This document shows positions 34,767 through 43,763 of a DNA stretch of 64,000 nt, in pieces (the first letter of the stretch is position 1; the number at the start of each line of letters is the position of its first letter). The stretch spans positions 1,222,352 through 1,286,351 of the forward strand of contig NZ_CP107551.1 in assembly GCF_025837095.1 (NCBI RefSeq), written 5' to 3'. The position numbers and the translations under genes are program-made. Under the pieces are notes generated by a model. It was not told the DNA's origin. It ran no database searches and was given only the letters and a program-made list of their open reading frames with translations. The stretch is from Rhodococcus sp. Z13. GTDB taxonomy: Bacteria; Actinomycetota; Actinomycetes; Mycobacteriales; Mycobacteriaceae.

Positions 34767-36383
34767 GTGACGGCGGAATCTGCGCAGGACACCGGACGAC
34801 GGACCACCGACGACCCTCGTGACGGCGAGGAGCTTCCGCACGCCTCCGAGGGCCGCCCCGGCACCTCCACACCCGCGGGCCGCCCGCAGGCGCCCGCGAC
34901 GGACGCCGATCTGATCCCCGACGGCGCGATCCCCCGTCCCGCGGATGCGCCCCGCCTCGAACCGCGGCCGGTCTACCGGCCGGCGATCGACCCGGCCTCG
35001 GCGCAGGTCTTCGGCCGCCCCGAGGGCGCCGAGGGTTCCTTCGGTCCCGCGGAGGGCCCCCGGCTCCCGGACCCCGCCCTCCGTCAGGTCCCGCCCCCGG
35101 ACGCGATCCTCGCCGAGGCCTACGGCCGTCCGGCCGACACCGCCGAGACGCTGCAGCGCCCGCCCGCGGAACCGGCCCCCGAACCGGACGACGACGTCGA
35201 CGCCGATCCGTGGCGCGATCCCGACGCTCCCGTGCGCCTCGGCCCGCCCCTGCCCGGTGAGACGCAGGACGGCCCGCTGCCGCCCGCACCCCGCCTCACC
35301 CTGCGCGAGGTGCTGTTCGACCGCCGCGTCGAACCCCGCGCCCTGGCCACCCTCGCCGCCGTCGCCGTCGTGATCGGCATGGTCGGTGGGCTCGTCGTGG
35401 CGCTGGCGACCTCCGACACCGGATCTCTCACCAGCCGCGGAGTGACCCTGTCGCAGTCCTCCGGCGACGACGAACTGCCCAGCGGCGCGGTCGCGCGGGT
35501 TGCCGACGCGGTGCTGCCCGCCGTGGTGTCGATCCAGGTGGCCGTCGGAAACGACGCCGGCACCGGCTCGGGGGTCGTCATCGACGGCGCCGGCTACATC
35601 GTCACCAACAACCACGTGATCTCCATGGCCGCCGACAACCCCGACGCCAAGGTGCAGGTCACCTTCGACGACGGCACCAAGGTCCCGGCGTCCATCGTCG
35701 GCCGCGACATCAAGACCGACCTCGCCGTGCTCGCCGTCGAGGATGTGGACGGGCTCGTCGTCGCCGAACTCGGGAAGTCCGACGACGTGCAGGTCGGGGA
35801 GGACGTCGTCGCCGTCGGGTCGCCGCTCGGACTGAGCAAGACCGTCACCCGCGGCATCGTCAGCGCCCTGCACCGGCCCATGCGGCTCAGCGGTCAGGGC
35901 ACCGACACCGACGCCGTGATCGACGCCGTGCAGACCGACGCCTCGATCAACCCCGGCAACTCCGGCGGACCCCTAATCGACATGGAGGGCCGCGTCATCG
36001 GCATCAACTCGGCGATCAAGTCCGAGACCGGCGGGTCGGTGGGCCTCGGCTTCGCCATCCCCATCGACGACGTCACCGCCGTCGCGCAGGAGCTGATCCG
36101 CACCGGCGAGATGCACCACCCCGACATCGGCGTCAACGCCCGCTCGGTGGTCAACGACGTCGCCAGCGGCGCGGAGATCGCCAACGTGCGGCAGGACAGC
36201 CCCGCCCAGCGCGCGGGGATCGTCGAGGGCGACGTGATCGTCAAGGTCGGTGACCGGGAGGTCACCAGCGCCGACGAACTCGTCGTCGCGGTCCAGCAGC
36301 AGAAGATCGGCGAGCCGGTCACCGTCCAGCTGGTGCGCAACGGCCGCCTCGTCGACGTCCAGGTCACCCCGGCGTCCGACTGA
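34767..36383 (+). CDS. htrA: Membrane serine protease HtrA (DegP family)
   Basis: A 538-residue protease with a long Pro-rich cytosolic region (1-190), one transmembrane helix (about 193-216), a trypsin-like domain with triad His283, Asp318, Ser399 (NPGNSGGPL) and a C-terminal PDZ domain (about 440-535). The protease domain is outside the membrane and degrades or senses misfolded envelope proteins; in mycobacteria HtrA is essential and acts with the SigE system. GTG 34767 follows GGGGGAG (34750-34756). The longer frame to 34650 overlaps rseA. Confidence 0.92.
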   Translation: MTAESAQDTGRRTTDDPRDGEELPHASEGRPGTSTPAGRPQAPATDADLIPDGAIPRPADAPRLEPRPVYRPAIDPASAQVFGRPEGAEGSFGPAEGPRLPDPALRQVPPPDAILAEAYGRPADTAETLQRPPAEPAPEPDDDVDADPWRDPDAPVRLGPPLPGETQDGPLPPAPRLTLREVLFDRRVEPRALATLAAVAVVIGMVGGLVVALATSDTGSLTSRGVTLSQSSGDDELPSGAVARVADAVLPAVVSIQVAVGNDAGTGSGVVIDGAGYIVTNNHVISMAADNPDAKVQVTFDDGTKVPASIVGRDIKTDLAVLAVEDVDGLVVAELGKSDDVQVGEDVVAVGSPLGLSKTVTRGIVSALHRPMRLSGQGTDTDAVIDAVQTDASINPGNSGGPLIDMEGRVIGINSAIKSETGGSVGLGFAIPIDDVTAVAQELIRTGEMHHPDIGVNARSVVNDVASGAEIANVRQDSPAQRAGIVEGDVIVKVGDREVTSADELVVAVQQQKIGEPVTVQLVRNGRLVDVQVTPASD

Positions 36384-36454
36384 CCCGGGCGCCGCGAGGG
36401 TGTGACCTTGCCCGTCGGTGCTGCGATCCGGCGGCGACCACGTACTCTGGATGC

Positions 36455-36853
36455 GTGTTCGGCAACATCGGTTGGGGCGAGTTCATGGTTCTGCTCGTGG
36501 CTGCCCTCGTGGTTCTGGGTCCCGAGAGGCTGCCCGGCGCCGTCTCGTGGGTGGCGAAGTCGCTGCGGCAGCTTCGCGAGTACGCCACGGGCGCGCGGGA
36601 GCAGCTCAAGAGCGAACTCGGCCCGGAGTTCGACGATCTGCGACAGCCGCTGTCCGAACTCAACCAGCTGCGCGGCATGACGCCCAAGGCCGTCATCACC
36701 AAGCATCTGCTCGACGGCGACGACTCCATCTTCACCGGCGACTTCGACAAGTCCTCGAAGCCCGGAGGCACGGGAGCGGGCATGCCGCGGCCGAACCTGT
36801 CGAAGCCCCTCGGGCCCGACGAGAAGCCCCCGATCGATCCCGACGCGACCTAG
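36455..36853 (+). CDS. tatB: Sec-independent (Tat) translocase subunit TatB
   Basis: A 132-residue TatB: very short outer end, one N-terminal transmembrane helix (about residues 7-22), the conserved Gly-Pro hinge and Glu, an amphipathic helix and a flexible Pro/Lys-rich tail. It forms the Tat substrate receptor with TatC (not in this window). GTG 36455 follows TACTCT (36443-36448) by six bases and has no ribosome site, a leaderless pattern. Position after htrA matches Rv1224. Confidence 0.93.
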   Translation: MFGNIGWGEFMVLLVAALVVLGPERLPGAVSWVAKSLRQLREYATGAREQLKSELGPEFDDLRQPLSELNQLRGMTPKAVITKHLLDGDDSIFTGDFDKSSKPGGTGAGMPRPNLSKPLGPDEKPPIDPDAT

Positions 36854-36865
36854 CGTCGAGCATTC

Positions 36866-36909
36866 CCACGACGAAGCCCCTCACCGTCCGGTGCGGGGCT
36901 TCGTCGTGG
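36866..36909. terminator. Bidirectional hairpin between tatB and mrp
   Basis: A perfect 15-bp stem (36866-36880 with 36895-36909) encloses a 4-bp inner stem (36882-36885 with 36890-36893). It lies between the convergent tatB and mrp stops and should end both messages. Confidence 0.85.
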
Positions 36910-36917
36910 CAGAAGAG

Positions 36918-38060
36918 TCACAGGTGCCGGGTGGTGTCGATGCTCAGCGACATGCCCGCCAGGCCACGCTTGCGGACGGCCAGCTTGTCGGCGATCTCCC
37001 GGAGCGCCGTCCCCGGGGCCGAGTCGGGCGCGGAGAGCACGATCGGGGTGCCGGCGTCCCCGGCCTCGCGGATCGCGGGATCGAGCGGGATCTGGCCGAG
37101 CAGCGGCACCGTGGCGCCCACGGCGCGGGTGAGGCGCTCGGCGACGGCCTGGCCGCCCCCGGAGCCGAAGACGTCCATGCGGGTGCCGTCGGGCAGCTCG
37201 AGCCAGGACATGTTCTCCACGACACCGGCGATGCGCTGACGGGTCTGCAAAGCGATCGAACCGGCGCGTTCGGCGACCTCCGCGGCGGCCTGCTGCGGGG
37301 TGGTCACCACGAGGATCTCGGCGTTCGGGATCAGCTGCGCGACGGAGATGGCGACGTCGCCGGTGCCGGGCGGCAGGTCGAGCAGCAGGACGTCGAGATC
37401 GCCCCAGAACACGTCGGCGAGGAACTGCTGCAGCGCGCGGTGCAGCATCGGGCCGCGCCACACCACCGGGGTGTTGCCCTCGGTGAACTGCGCGATGGAG
37501 ATCATCTTCACGTCGTGCGCGATCGGCGGCATGATCATCCGCTCCACCTGTGTGGGCTTGGCGGAGGTACCGAGCATGCGGGGGATGGAGTGACCGTAGA
37601 TGTCGGCGTCGAGCACACCGACGGACAGGCCGCGCGCGGCCATCGCCGCGGCGAGGTTGACCGTCACCGACGACTTGCCGACGCCGCCCTTGCCGGACGC
37701 GACCGCGTATACGCGGGTGAGCGAGCCCGGCTGCGCGAACGGGATGACCGGTTCGGTGGAGTCGCCGCGCAGCTTCTTGCGCAGTTCGGTGCGCTGCTCG
37801 TCGCTCATCACGTCGAGCGTCACGCGGATCTCGCCGACCCCGGCGACGTCGGCGACGGCCTTGGTGACACGGTCCGAGATCTCGGTGCGCATCGGGCACC
37901 CCGCGGTGGTCAGGTAGACCGCGATGTCGACGCTGTCGTCGGCACCGATCTCGATGCTCTTGACCATGCCGAGATCGGTGATGGGCTTGCGGATCTCCGG
38001 GTCCTGTACCCGTGCGAGCGCACTGCGGATGTCGGACTCACTGACTGCCATGACGCCCAT
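36918..38060 (-). CDS. mrp: Mrp/NBP35-type iron-sulfur carrier ATPase
   Basis: A 380-residue protein with an N-terminal MIP18/DUF59 domain (residues about 8-95) and a P-loop ATPase of the Mrp/ApbC class with the deviant Walker A SGKGGVGKSS (about 122-131) and a DLPPGTGD Walker B region. It transfers Fe-S clusters to target proteins in the cytosol. Met at 38060 or at 38051 may start it; neither has a good ribosome site. Orthologue of Rv1229c. Confidence 0.92.
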   Translation of the reverse strand: MGVMAVSESDIRSALARVQDPEIRKPITDLGMVKSIEIGADDSVDIAVYLTTAGCPMRTEISDRVTKAVADVAGVGEIRVTLDVMSDEQRTELRKKLRGDSTEPVIPFAQPGSLTRVYAVASGKGGVGKSSVTVNLAAAMAARGLSVGVLDADIYGHSIPRMLGTSAKPTQVERMIMPPIAHDVKMISIAQFTEGNTPVVWRGPMLHRALQQFLADVFWGDLDVLLLDLPPGTGDVAISVAQLIPNAEILVVTTPQQAAAEVAERAGSIALQTRQRIAGVVENMSWLELPDGTRMDVFGSGGGQAVAERLTRAVGATVPLLGQIPLDPAIREAGDAGTPIVLSAPDSAPGTALREIADKLAVRKRGLAGMSLSIDTTRHL

Positions 38061-38102
38061 GGTAGGTGGCGGGCGGGGTGACGCCGCCCGGCAGGTCCGT
38101 CG

Positions 38103-38978
38103 TCAGTGGATGCGGGGCAGGTCGGCGGGGCTCGGGTCGATGCCGGTGGAGTAGGCCGTGGACCACGCGAGCACGTTGGCGACGTACGCCATCGAGTTGT
38201 TGTAGCGGTGGATCGCCTTGGTGGTGTCGGCGAGATTGCGCATGTCCAGCCCGCCGTCGCACAGGTACTTGGCGGTGGTCAGCGTCGAGTCGTAGAGGTT
38301 CTGCGGGTCGGAGACACCGTCGCCGTTGCCGTCGCCGGCGTACTGCGTCCACGTGGTGGGGATGAACTGCATCGGGCCGACCGCGCGGTCGTAGACCGTG
38401 TCGCCGTCGAGTACGCCGCCGTCGGTGTCGGTGATGACCGCCTGGCCGGGCAGGCTGCCGTCCAGCGGCAGGCCGATGACGGGCTCGAGCAGGTTGCCCT
38501 TGTCGTCGGCGCGCCCGCCGTTGGCGTGCCCGGACTCGACGCGACCGATGCCGGCGAGGAGCGTCCAGTGCATGCCGCAGCCGGGGTTCTCCTCGGCGAG
38601 GACGCGTTCGGCGTTGCGGTAGGCGGCGTAGTTGATGCCGGGGATGCCGAGCGGGCCCTCCTCGAGGACCTCGGGCTCGGGGGCCGGGGCGGGAGCCGCC
38701 TGGGAGGCCGCCTTGAAGGTGCGGACGGGCGCCGGTTCGGGCTCGAGCATGATCGTCTGCGCCGCGGCGACGGCCTGCGGGATCGACACGGCAGTCTCGG
38801 TGTCGGAGGACGACGCCGTCGGTTCGGTCTCGTGCTGTTGCACACCGAGCAGTGCGCGCGGGGAGGCGCCGGCCGTGGTGGCGGCCGCGGCGACCAGGCC
38901 GACCGGTACCAGACCCGTCATCGCGATCACGGAATTGCGCCGGAGCTTCGAATCCGATGGTTTGGCGTGGCGGCCCAC
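38103..38978 (-). CDS. Secreted lytic murein transglycosylase
   Basis: A 291-residue protein with an N-terminal hydrophobic export signal (about residues 17-38), an Ala/Pro-rich linker and an MltB-like (SLT_2) domain. The catalytic Glu is Glu148 in GIGRVESGHANGG, followed by GPMQFIPTTW and a Ca-loop-like DGNGDGVSD. It cleaves peptidoglycan with formation of anhydro-muramic ends. GTG 38978 is chosen because AGGGAGG lies 10 nt upstream on the minus strand. Position corresponds to Rv1230c. A second, altered copy lies upstream. Confidence 0.85.
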   Translation of the reverse strand: MGRHAKPSDSKLRRNSVIAMTGLVPVGLVAAAATTAGASPRALLGVQQHETEPTASSSDTETAVSIPQAVAAAQTIMLEPEPAPVRTFKAASQAAPAPAPEPEVLEEGPLGIPGINYAAYRNAERVLAEENPGCGMHWTLLAGIGRVESGHANGGRADDKGNLLEPVIGLPLDGSLPGQAVITDTDGGVLDGDTVYDRAVGPMQFIPTTWTQYAGDGNGDGVSDPQNLYDSTLTTAKYLCDGGLDMRNLADTTKAIHRYNNSMAYVANVLAWSTAYSTGIDPSPADLPRIH

Positions 38979-39086
38979 TGGTTGACAACCTCCCTGGGGC
39001 ATCTCGGCACGAGACACCTTCGTTACATAGCCGGGCCGAGGCTACATGATCCGATGTTCTTCCGTTACTCAAACGTGATGTAACGG

Positions 39087-39112
39087 CGGGACACGGACAT
39101 ATCCGTGTCCCG
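39087..39112 (-). terminator. Hairpin after the second transglycosylase-like gene
   Basis: An 11-bp stem (39087-39097 with 39102-39112) with a CATA loop lies about 97 nt after the stop of the gene at 39209-40201 and before the next gene on that strand. Confidence 0.6.
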
Positions 39113-39208
39113 TTCGTGCTGATGAGAGGGAGGTCGGCCGAGTCGAGGCCGTGATGTGACTTCGAGCACACCTGGGTTTGCCGGGTGTGCGGGGCTTCGG
39201 TCAGCGGA

Positions 39209-40201
39209 TCATTCGCAGAAAGTCGGTACGAGACACGGCAATTCGGGCAGTTCCGGCAATGCGGGCGCTGCCGGCTGCGGGGGCGCGGCCGGAGCCGGCT
39301 CGGCACCCGTGCCCTGCGCGTCCTCCGGCTGCGCGTCCTCCGACTGCGGAGCGGGCGGCTGCTCGGCGGGCGGGGTGGCCTCCGGCTGCTCCGCCGGCGA
39401 GGTCCCGGTGCTCTGCGCGACCACCGGTGCCGACGCCGCGACGTCCACCGGGATCGGGCGCGCGGGCAACGGCGCCAGATCCGCGGGCGCGACCTCGGCG
39501 GCCTTCGCGTAGGCCGCCGACCAGGCGCGCACGTTCGCCAGATACTGCGGGGACGGGTCGAACAGGGCCACGGCTCGGGCCTCGCCCTCGGGCTCGCGCA
39601 ACCGGCCGCCCTCGGCGCACATCCACGCGCCCGCCGCGAGGGTGGAGTCGAAGACGTTCTGCGGGTCGGTGGCGCCGTCGGCGTTGCCGTCCTTCGCGAA
39701 CCGCTCCCACACTGCCGGGGACAGCCGCATCGGGCCGATCCGGCCGTCGGGGGTGACCGACGGGGTGGTGAGCGTGCCCACCACGTTCGTGCGGCCGCCG
39801 TCGGCGTGCCGGGAACCGAGCCGGCCGATCGCGGCGAGCAGGTGCCACGGCAGCCCGCACTCCGGCTCGTCGATGTTCAGCTGCATCTCGGCGGCGCGGT
39901 AGGCGTAGAAGACGAGTTCGGGGATCGCGAGGGGGCCGTCGCCGAGCACGGCCATGCCGCCCGCGGCCTCGATGGCCTCCGGGGGCAGCTGGGCCAGCGG
40001 GTCGGTCTCGGGCTCGCCCTCGGTGCTGCGCGGCGGCTCGGCCTCCCGGGGCTCGCCCGGAATCAGCCCGACACCACCGGGCGCCGAGACCTCCTCGGCC
40101 TGTGCCACGGTGTCCACGACGACGGGCGGGGTCGACGACGCGGTCGCCGCGAGCCCGGCTGCGACGATCACCGGCACCGTCAGCGCGACCTTCCAGCGCA
40201 C
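39209..40201 (-). CDS. Lytic-transglycosylase-like exported protein lacking the catalytic Glu
   Basis: A 330-residue paralogue of the preceding enzyme with export signal (1-22) and the same fold landmarks (CGLPWHLLAAIG, GPMRLSPAVW, DGNADGATDPQN, YLANVRAWSAAYA). The catalytic position reads GRLGSRHADGG: Gly129 stands where the neighbour has Glu148. The C-terminal 80 residues are Pro/Ala/Glu-rich and end in a Cys pair (LPCLVPTFC) that could form a disulfide. GTG 40201 is the start. It is probably not a transglycosylase but a peptidoglycan-binding or regulatory relative. Confidence 0.8.
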   Translation of the reverse strand: MRWKVALTVPVIVAAGLAATASSTPPVVVDTVAQAEEVSAPGGVGLIPGEPREAEPPRSTEGEPETDPLAQLPPEAIEAAGGMAVLGDGPLAIPELVFYAYRAAEMQLNIDEPECGLPWHLLAAIGRLGSRHADGGRTNVVGTLTTPSVTPDGRIGPMRLSPAVWERFAKDGNADGATDPQNVFDSTLAAGAWMCAEGGRLREPEGEARAVALFDPSPQYLANVRAWSAAYAKAAEVAPADLAPLPARPIPVDVAASAPVVAQSTGTSPAEQPEATPPAEQPPAPQSEDAQPEDAQGTGAEPAPAAPPQPAAPALPELPELPCLVPTFCE

Positions 40202-40247
40202 GCGATCACACTCCTTCCGCCGGTCCGCACGAATCGGCTGTGACGAA

Positions 40248-40265
40248 GGTTACAGAACCGGTGAC
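40248..40265 (-). promoter_or_regulatory. MtrA-like direct repeat
   Basis: On the minus strand GTCACC, a 6-nt spacer and GTAACC form a direct repeat like the GTnACC-n6-GTnACC sites I recall for the actinobacterial envelope regulator MtrA. A further GTCACAGCC lies close by at 40236-40244. It is 47-64 nt before the start of the transglycosylase-like gene; MtrA controls such cell-wall enzymes in relatives. Confidence 0.45.
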
Positions 40266-40306
40266 GACTGTGTGCAACCGCGGGTCCCGGGCATCCGCGA
40301 TCCCCC

Positions 40307-40825
40307 TCAGCGCCGGGGAGCGCGCGACCGGGAGCCCGGCTCGTCCTCGTTCTCGTCGTCGACGAGCAGCGCCCGCAGGTCGTCGAGTTCGCGCCGCAGG
40401 TAGTCGCGGGTCGCGACCTCACCGACGGCCAGACGCAGGGCGGCGAGCTCCCGGGCGAGGAACTCGGTGTCCGCCTTGGTCTGCTCGGCGCGGGCGCGGT
40501 CCTCCTCGAGCGACACGCGGTCGCGGTTCTCCTGCCGGTTCTGCGCCAGCAGGATCAGTGGTGCCGCATAGGCCGCCTGCGTCGAGAAGGCCAGGTTGAG
40601 GAGGATGAAGGGATAGGGATCCCACTGCAGGCCCACCGCGGTGATGTTCAGGGCGATCCACACCACCACCACGATCGTCTGGATCGCGAGGTAACGGCCG
40701 GTCCCGAGGAAGCGGGCGATGGACTCGCTGACCCGGCCGACCGCCTCGGCGTCGAAGTTGAAGCGGAATCGGGAGGTCCGGGGCGTCTCGAGGCGGGAGC
40801 GGCCCTGGGTGCTGCGGTCACTCAT
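40307..40825 (-). CDS. DUF1003 membrane protein (Rv1231c-like)
   Basis: A 172-residue protein with a short basic start, two transmembrane helices (about residues 42-60 and 73-92) and a long charged C-terminal coiled coil, the DUF1003 layout. Function unknown. ATG 40825 overlaps the upstream PRC/CBS gene by 8 nt (ATGAGTGA), so the two are translationally coupled, and the pairing is conserved as Rv1231c-Rv1232c. Confidence 0.88.
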   Translation of the reverse strand: MSDRSTQGRSRLETPRTSRFRFNFDAEAVGRVSESIARFLGTGRYLAIQTIVVVVWIALNITAVGLQWDPYPFILLNLAFSTQAAYAAPLILLAQNRQENRDRVSLEEDRARAEQTKADTEFLARELAALRLAVGEVATRDYLRRELDDLRALLVDDENEDEPGSRSRAPRR

Positions 40826-42092
40826 CCTCGGTGTCCTCCTCACGCCAGTCCTCGGGCAGCAGATGGTCGAGCAGGTCGTCGACGCTCACCGCGCCCAGCA
40901 GGTGCCCCTCGTCGTCCACCACCGGGCCGCACACCAGGTTGTAGGTGGCGAAATAGCGGGTGACCGTGGTCAGGGCGTCGTCGGGTGCCAGGCGGGGCAG
41001 GTCGTCGTCGACGACTCCGCCGACCAGGGTGGCGGGCGGTTCCCGCAGCAATCGTTGCAGATGGACGCAGCCGAGATATTTGCCGGTGGGGGTCGCGGTG
41101 GGTGGGCGCACCACGAAGATCATCGACGCCAGCGCCGGGCTCAGATCGGGATTGCGGGCCCGCGCGAGTGCCTCCGCGACCGTCGTCGCCGGGGTGAGCA
41201 CCACCGGCTCCGGGGTCATCAGACCACCGGCGGTGTCGGGGGAGTGCTCGAGCAGGCGACGCACCGGCTCGGAGTCCTCCGGGTCCATCCGCTGCAGGAA
41301 CGACTCGGCGTCGGTCGCGGGCAGGCCGCCGAGGAGGTCGGCGGCGTCGTCCGGGTCCATCGCCTCGAGCACGTCGACGGCGCGGTCGAGACCCAGCTGG
41401 GCGAGCAGTTCGGTCTGGTCGTCGGCGGGCAGTTCCTGCACGATGTCGGCGAGCCGTTCGTCGTCGAGCGCCCCGGCGACCTCGATCCGGCGTTTCGCCG
41501 GCAGGTCGCGCAGCGCGTTCGCCACGTCCGCCGGGCGCATGTCCTCGAACTGCAGCAGCAGCTGCGACACACCCTGCCCGGGCATCGACAGGGCCTGCTG
41601 GGTCAGGCCGTGCACGTGCGCCCACTCCACGATGTGGATGGGGGCGCGCCGGGCCAGCCGCCCGCGCTGGCGGCGCACCGCGACCCGCGCGACCACCCAG
41701 TCGCGGGTGCGAGTCAACTCGATGCCCAGGTCCACGACCACCGCGTCGCTGCCGATCAGCTCGGGCAGCTCCGGGTCGTCGACCCGCACCCGCGAGTCGA
41801 GCACCTGGCCGAGGGCGAGCACCTCGGAGGGACGCTGCGTGAACCGGCGCAGACTCACGTTGCCGGTGACGAGGGTGACCGCGCCCGGCTCGATCGCGGT
41901 CACCCGCAGCATGGGAACGAAGATCCGCTTGCGCGTCGGCAGTTCGACGACGAGACCGAGCACGCGCGGCGGCTGGCGGCCGATCCGGATGGTGAGCACG
42001 ACGTCGCGGACGCGACCGACCGATTCGCCGTCGGGGCCGAGTACGACGAGACCGGCCAACCGCGCGACGAACACCTTGCTCACTGCTGCCAT
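40818..42092 (-). CDS. PRC-barrel, MgtE-N and CBS domain protein (Rv1232c-like)
   Basis: A 424-residue soluble protein with two N-terminal PRC-barrel-like modules (about 1-150), the helical MgtE N-terminal repeat (about 175-285, with DDAADLLGGLP) and a CBS pair (about 290-410). It has the cytosolic Mg-sensing half of MgtE but no transmembrane part. With the DUF1003 membrane partner it may form a sensor complex (inference). ATG 42092 is seven bases after TAGCCT on the minus strand, a leaderless pattern. Confidence 0.87.
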   Translation of the reverse strand: MAAVSKVFVARLAGLVVLGPDGESVGRVRDVVLTIRIGRQPPRVLGLVVELPTRKRIFVPMLRVTAIEPGAVTLVTGNVSLRRFTQRPSEVLALGQVLDSRVRVDDPELPELIGSDAVVVDLGIELTRTRDWVVARVAVRRQRGRLARRAPIHIVEWAHVHGLTQQALSMPGQGVSQLLLQFEDMRPADVANALRDLPAKRRIEVAGALDDERLADIVQELPADDQTELLAQLGLDRAVDVLEAMDPDDAADLLGGLPATDAESFLQRMDPEDSEPVRRLLEHSPDTAGGLMTPEPVVLTPATTVAEALARARNPDLSPALASMIFVVRPPTATPTGKYLGCVHLQRLLREPPATLVGGVVDDDLPRLAPDDALTTVTRYFATYNLVCGPVVDDEGHLLGAVSVDDLLDHLLPEDWREEDTEDE

Positions 42093-42150
42093 GATTGCCA
42101 GGCTAGAGCGTGCCCACGCTGTCCCCTGAATGCGGAGGTCTTGTCAGGTC

Positions 42151-43110
42151 ATGTCGTTTTCGTTCAGGCCCAGAAGGTCGGTCCTCGCCGTTCCCGGCAG
42201 CAGCCGGAAGATGATCGACAAGGCCAAGGGCCTTCCCGCCGACGAGATCTTCCTCGATCTCGAGGACGCCGTGTCGCCGCTCGCGAAGGAGCAGGCCCGC
42301 GCCACCATCGTCGAAGCACTCAACGAGGACGGCTGGGGCGACCAGATCAAGGTCGTGCGGGTCAACGACTGGACCACCGACGCCACCTACCTCGACGTGA
42401 CCACCGTCGTCGGCGGGGCCGGGGCCAACCTGGACGCGATCCTGCTGCCGAAGGTGCCCGACGCCAGTCACGTCAAGGCCCTCGATCTGCTGCTGACGCA
42501 GGTCGAGAAGGCCCACGGTCTCGAGGTGGGCCGGATCGGCATCGAACCGCAGATCGAGGACGCCCTCGGCCTGACGAACATCAACGAGATCGCCACCGCC
42601 AGCCCGCGTGTGCAGACCCTCGTGTTCGGTCCCGCCGACTTCATGGCGAGCATCAACATGCGCACCCTCGTGGTGGGGGAGCAGCCGGAGGGCTACGACG
42701 TCGGCGACGCCTACCACCACATCCTCATGACGATCCTCATGGCGGCGCGTGCTCACGGCCTGCAGGCCATCGACGGTCCCTACCTGCAGATCCGCGACGT
42801 CGACGCCTTCCGCCGGTCGGCGCAGCGCACCGCGGCCCTCGGCTTCGACGGCAAGTGGGTGCTGCACCCGAGCCAGATCGAGGCGGCGAACGAGGTCTTC
42901 AGCCCGCGGCAGCAGGACTACGACAAGGCCGAACTGATCCTCGACGCCTACGAGTGGCACACCTCCGCAGCGGGCGGCGCCCGCGGTGCCGCGATGCTCG
43001 GTGACGAGATGATCGACGAGGCGAGCCGGAAGATGGCGCTCGTCATCGCCGCGAAGGGCCGCGCGGCCGGTCTGCAGCGCACGCAGAAGTTCGAACCGCC
43101 GACGGACTGA
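42151..43110 (+). CDS. CoA-ester lyase (malyl-CoA/methylmalyl-CoA lyase type)
   Basis: A 319-residue HpcH/CitE-type aldolase: SVLAVPGSSRKMIDKA at the start, DEIFLDLEDAV with acidic metal ligands, LPKVPDA and a conserved IEPQIED. Length and motifs fit malyl-CoA or beta-methylmalyl-CoA lyases rather than the CitE subunit of citrate lyase, whose other subunits are absent. Reaction inferred: cleavage of malyl-CoA to acetyl-CoA and glyoxylate. ATG 42151 is chosen; GGAGG is 12 nt away, and ATG 42130 is in frame. The gene is an insertion relative to the mycobacterial order. Confidence 0.82.
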   Translation: MSFSFRPRRSVLAVPGSSRKMIDKAKGLPADEIFLDLEDAVSPLAKEQARATIVEALNEDGWGDQIKVVRVNDWTTDATYLDVTTVVGGAGANLDAILLPKVPDASHVKALDLLLTQVEKAHGLEVGRIGIEPQIEDALGLTNINEIATASPRVQTLVFGPADFMASINMRTLVVGEQPEGYDVGDAYHHILMTILMAARAHGLQAIDGPYLQIRDVDAFRRSAQRTAALGFDGKWVLHPSQIEAANEVFSPRQQDYDKAELILDAYEWHTSAAGGARGAAMLGDEMIDEASRKMALVIAAKGRAAGLQRTQKFEPPTD

Positions 43111-43224
43111 CCCTCCGCAGAAAGAGTGCATATCGGGCGAACCGTCGCGGCGTGCCGTCCCGCCTCCGGGCAGAATGGAGACGACGCCGCGACGGTCGCC
43201 GCGCACGTGAAGGAGCCGAACGAC

Positions 43225-43710
43225 ATGACGAATCCCCTCGGACCCGGTCGTCAGCTGCCCGGTCTGCCGACCCCACCCTCGGGCTGGCCGGTCGGTTCCT
43301 ACCCGACCTACGCCGAGGCGCAGCGTGCCGTCGACCACCTGGCCGACCAGAACTTCTCCGTCGAGGACGTGACGATCGTCGGCGTCGACCTCATGCAGGT
43401 CGAGCGGGTCACCGGACGGCTCACCTGGCCCAAGGTGATCGGCGGCGGCATCGTCTCGGGTGCCTGGCTCGGCCTGTTCTTCGGCCTGCTGCTCGGCATC
43501 TTCTCCACCGACTTCCTCGGCCCGCTGCTCGTCGGGCTCGTCGGCGGCATCGTCTTCGGTCTCATCTCGACCGCCATCCCGTACGCGGCGACCCGCGGCC
43601 AGCGCGACTTCTCGTCCACCATGCAGCTCGTCGCCGGGCGCTACGACGTGCTGTGCAAGCCGGCCACCGCGGAGCGGGCCCGCGACATCCTCGCCAAGCT
43701 CGCCCTCTGA
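43225..43710 (+). CDS. Small membrane protein with GsiB/YflT-like N-terminus (Rv1234-like)
   Basis: A 161-residue protein with an N-terminal general-stress YflT-type domain (YPTYAEAQRAVDHLADQNF) and two Gly-rich hydrophobic helices (about residues 74-95 and 97-120) typical of this family. ATG 43225 follows AAGGAG (43210-43215) at nine bases. Size and place correspond to Rv1234. Function unknown. Confidence 0.85.
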   Translation: MTNPLGPGRQLPGLPTPPSGWPVGSYPTYAEAQRAVDHLADQNFSVEDVTIVGVDLMQVERVTGRLTWPKVIGGGIVSGAWLGLFFGLLLGIFSTDFLGPLLVGLVGGIVFGLISTAIPYAATRGQRDFSSTMQLVAGRYDVLCKPATAERARDILAKLAL

Positions 43711-43763
43711 TCGTCTCGCGCTTCCCCGCTCGGTTGTCGGACGCGGCCACTAGGGTCGGGGAC

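Noticed and set aside
36418-37239. Plus-strand frame running from tatB into the mrp region
   Set aside because: Shadow of tatB and antisense of mrp; it also crosses a strong bidirectional terminator.
42130-42150. Seven-codon N-terminal extension of the CoA-ester lyase from ATG 42130
   Set aside because: The extension has no ribosome site upstream and is not part of the family's N-terminus; GGAGG lies inside it and can serve ATG 42151.
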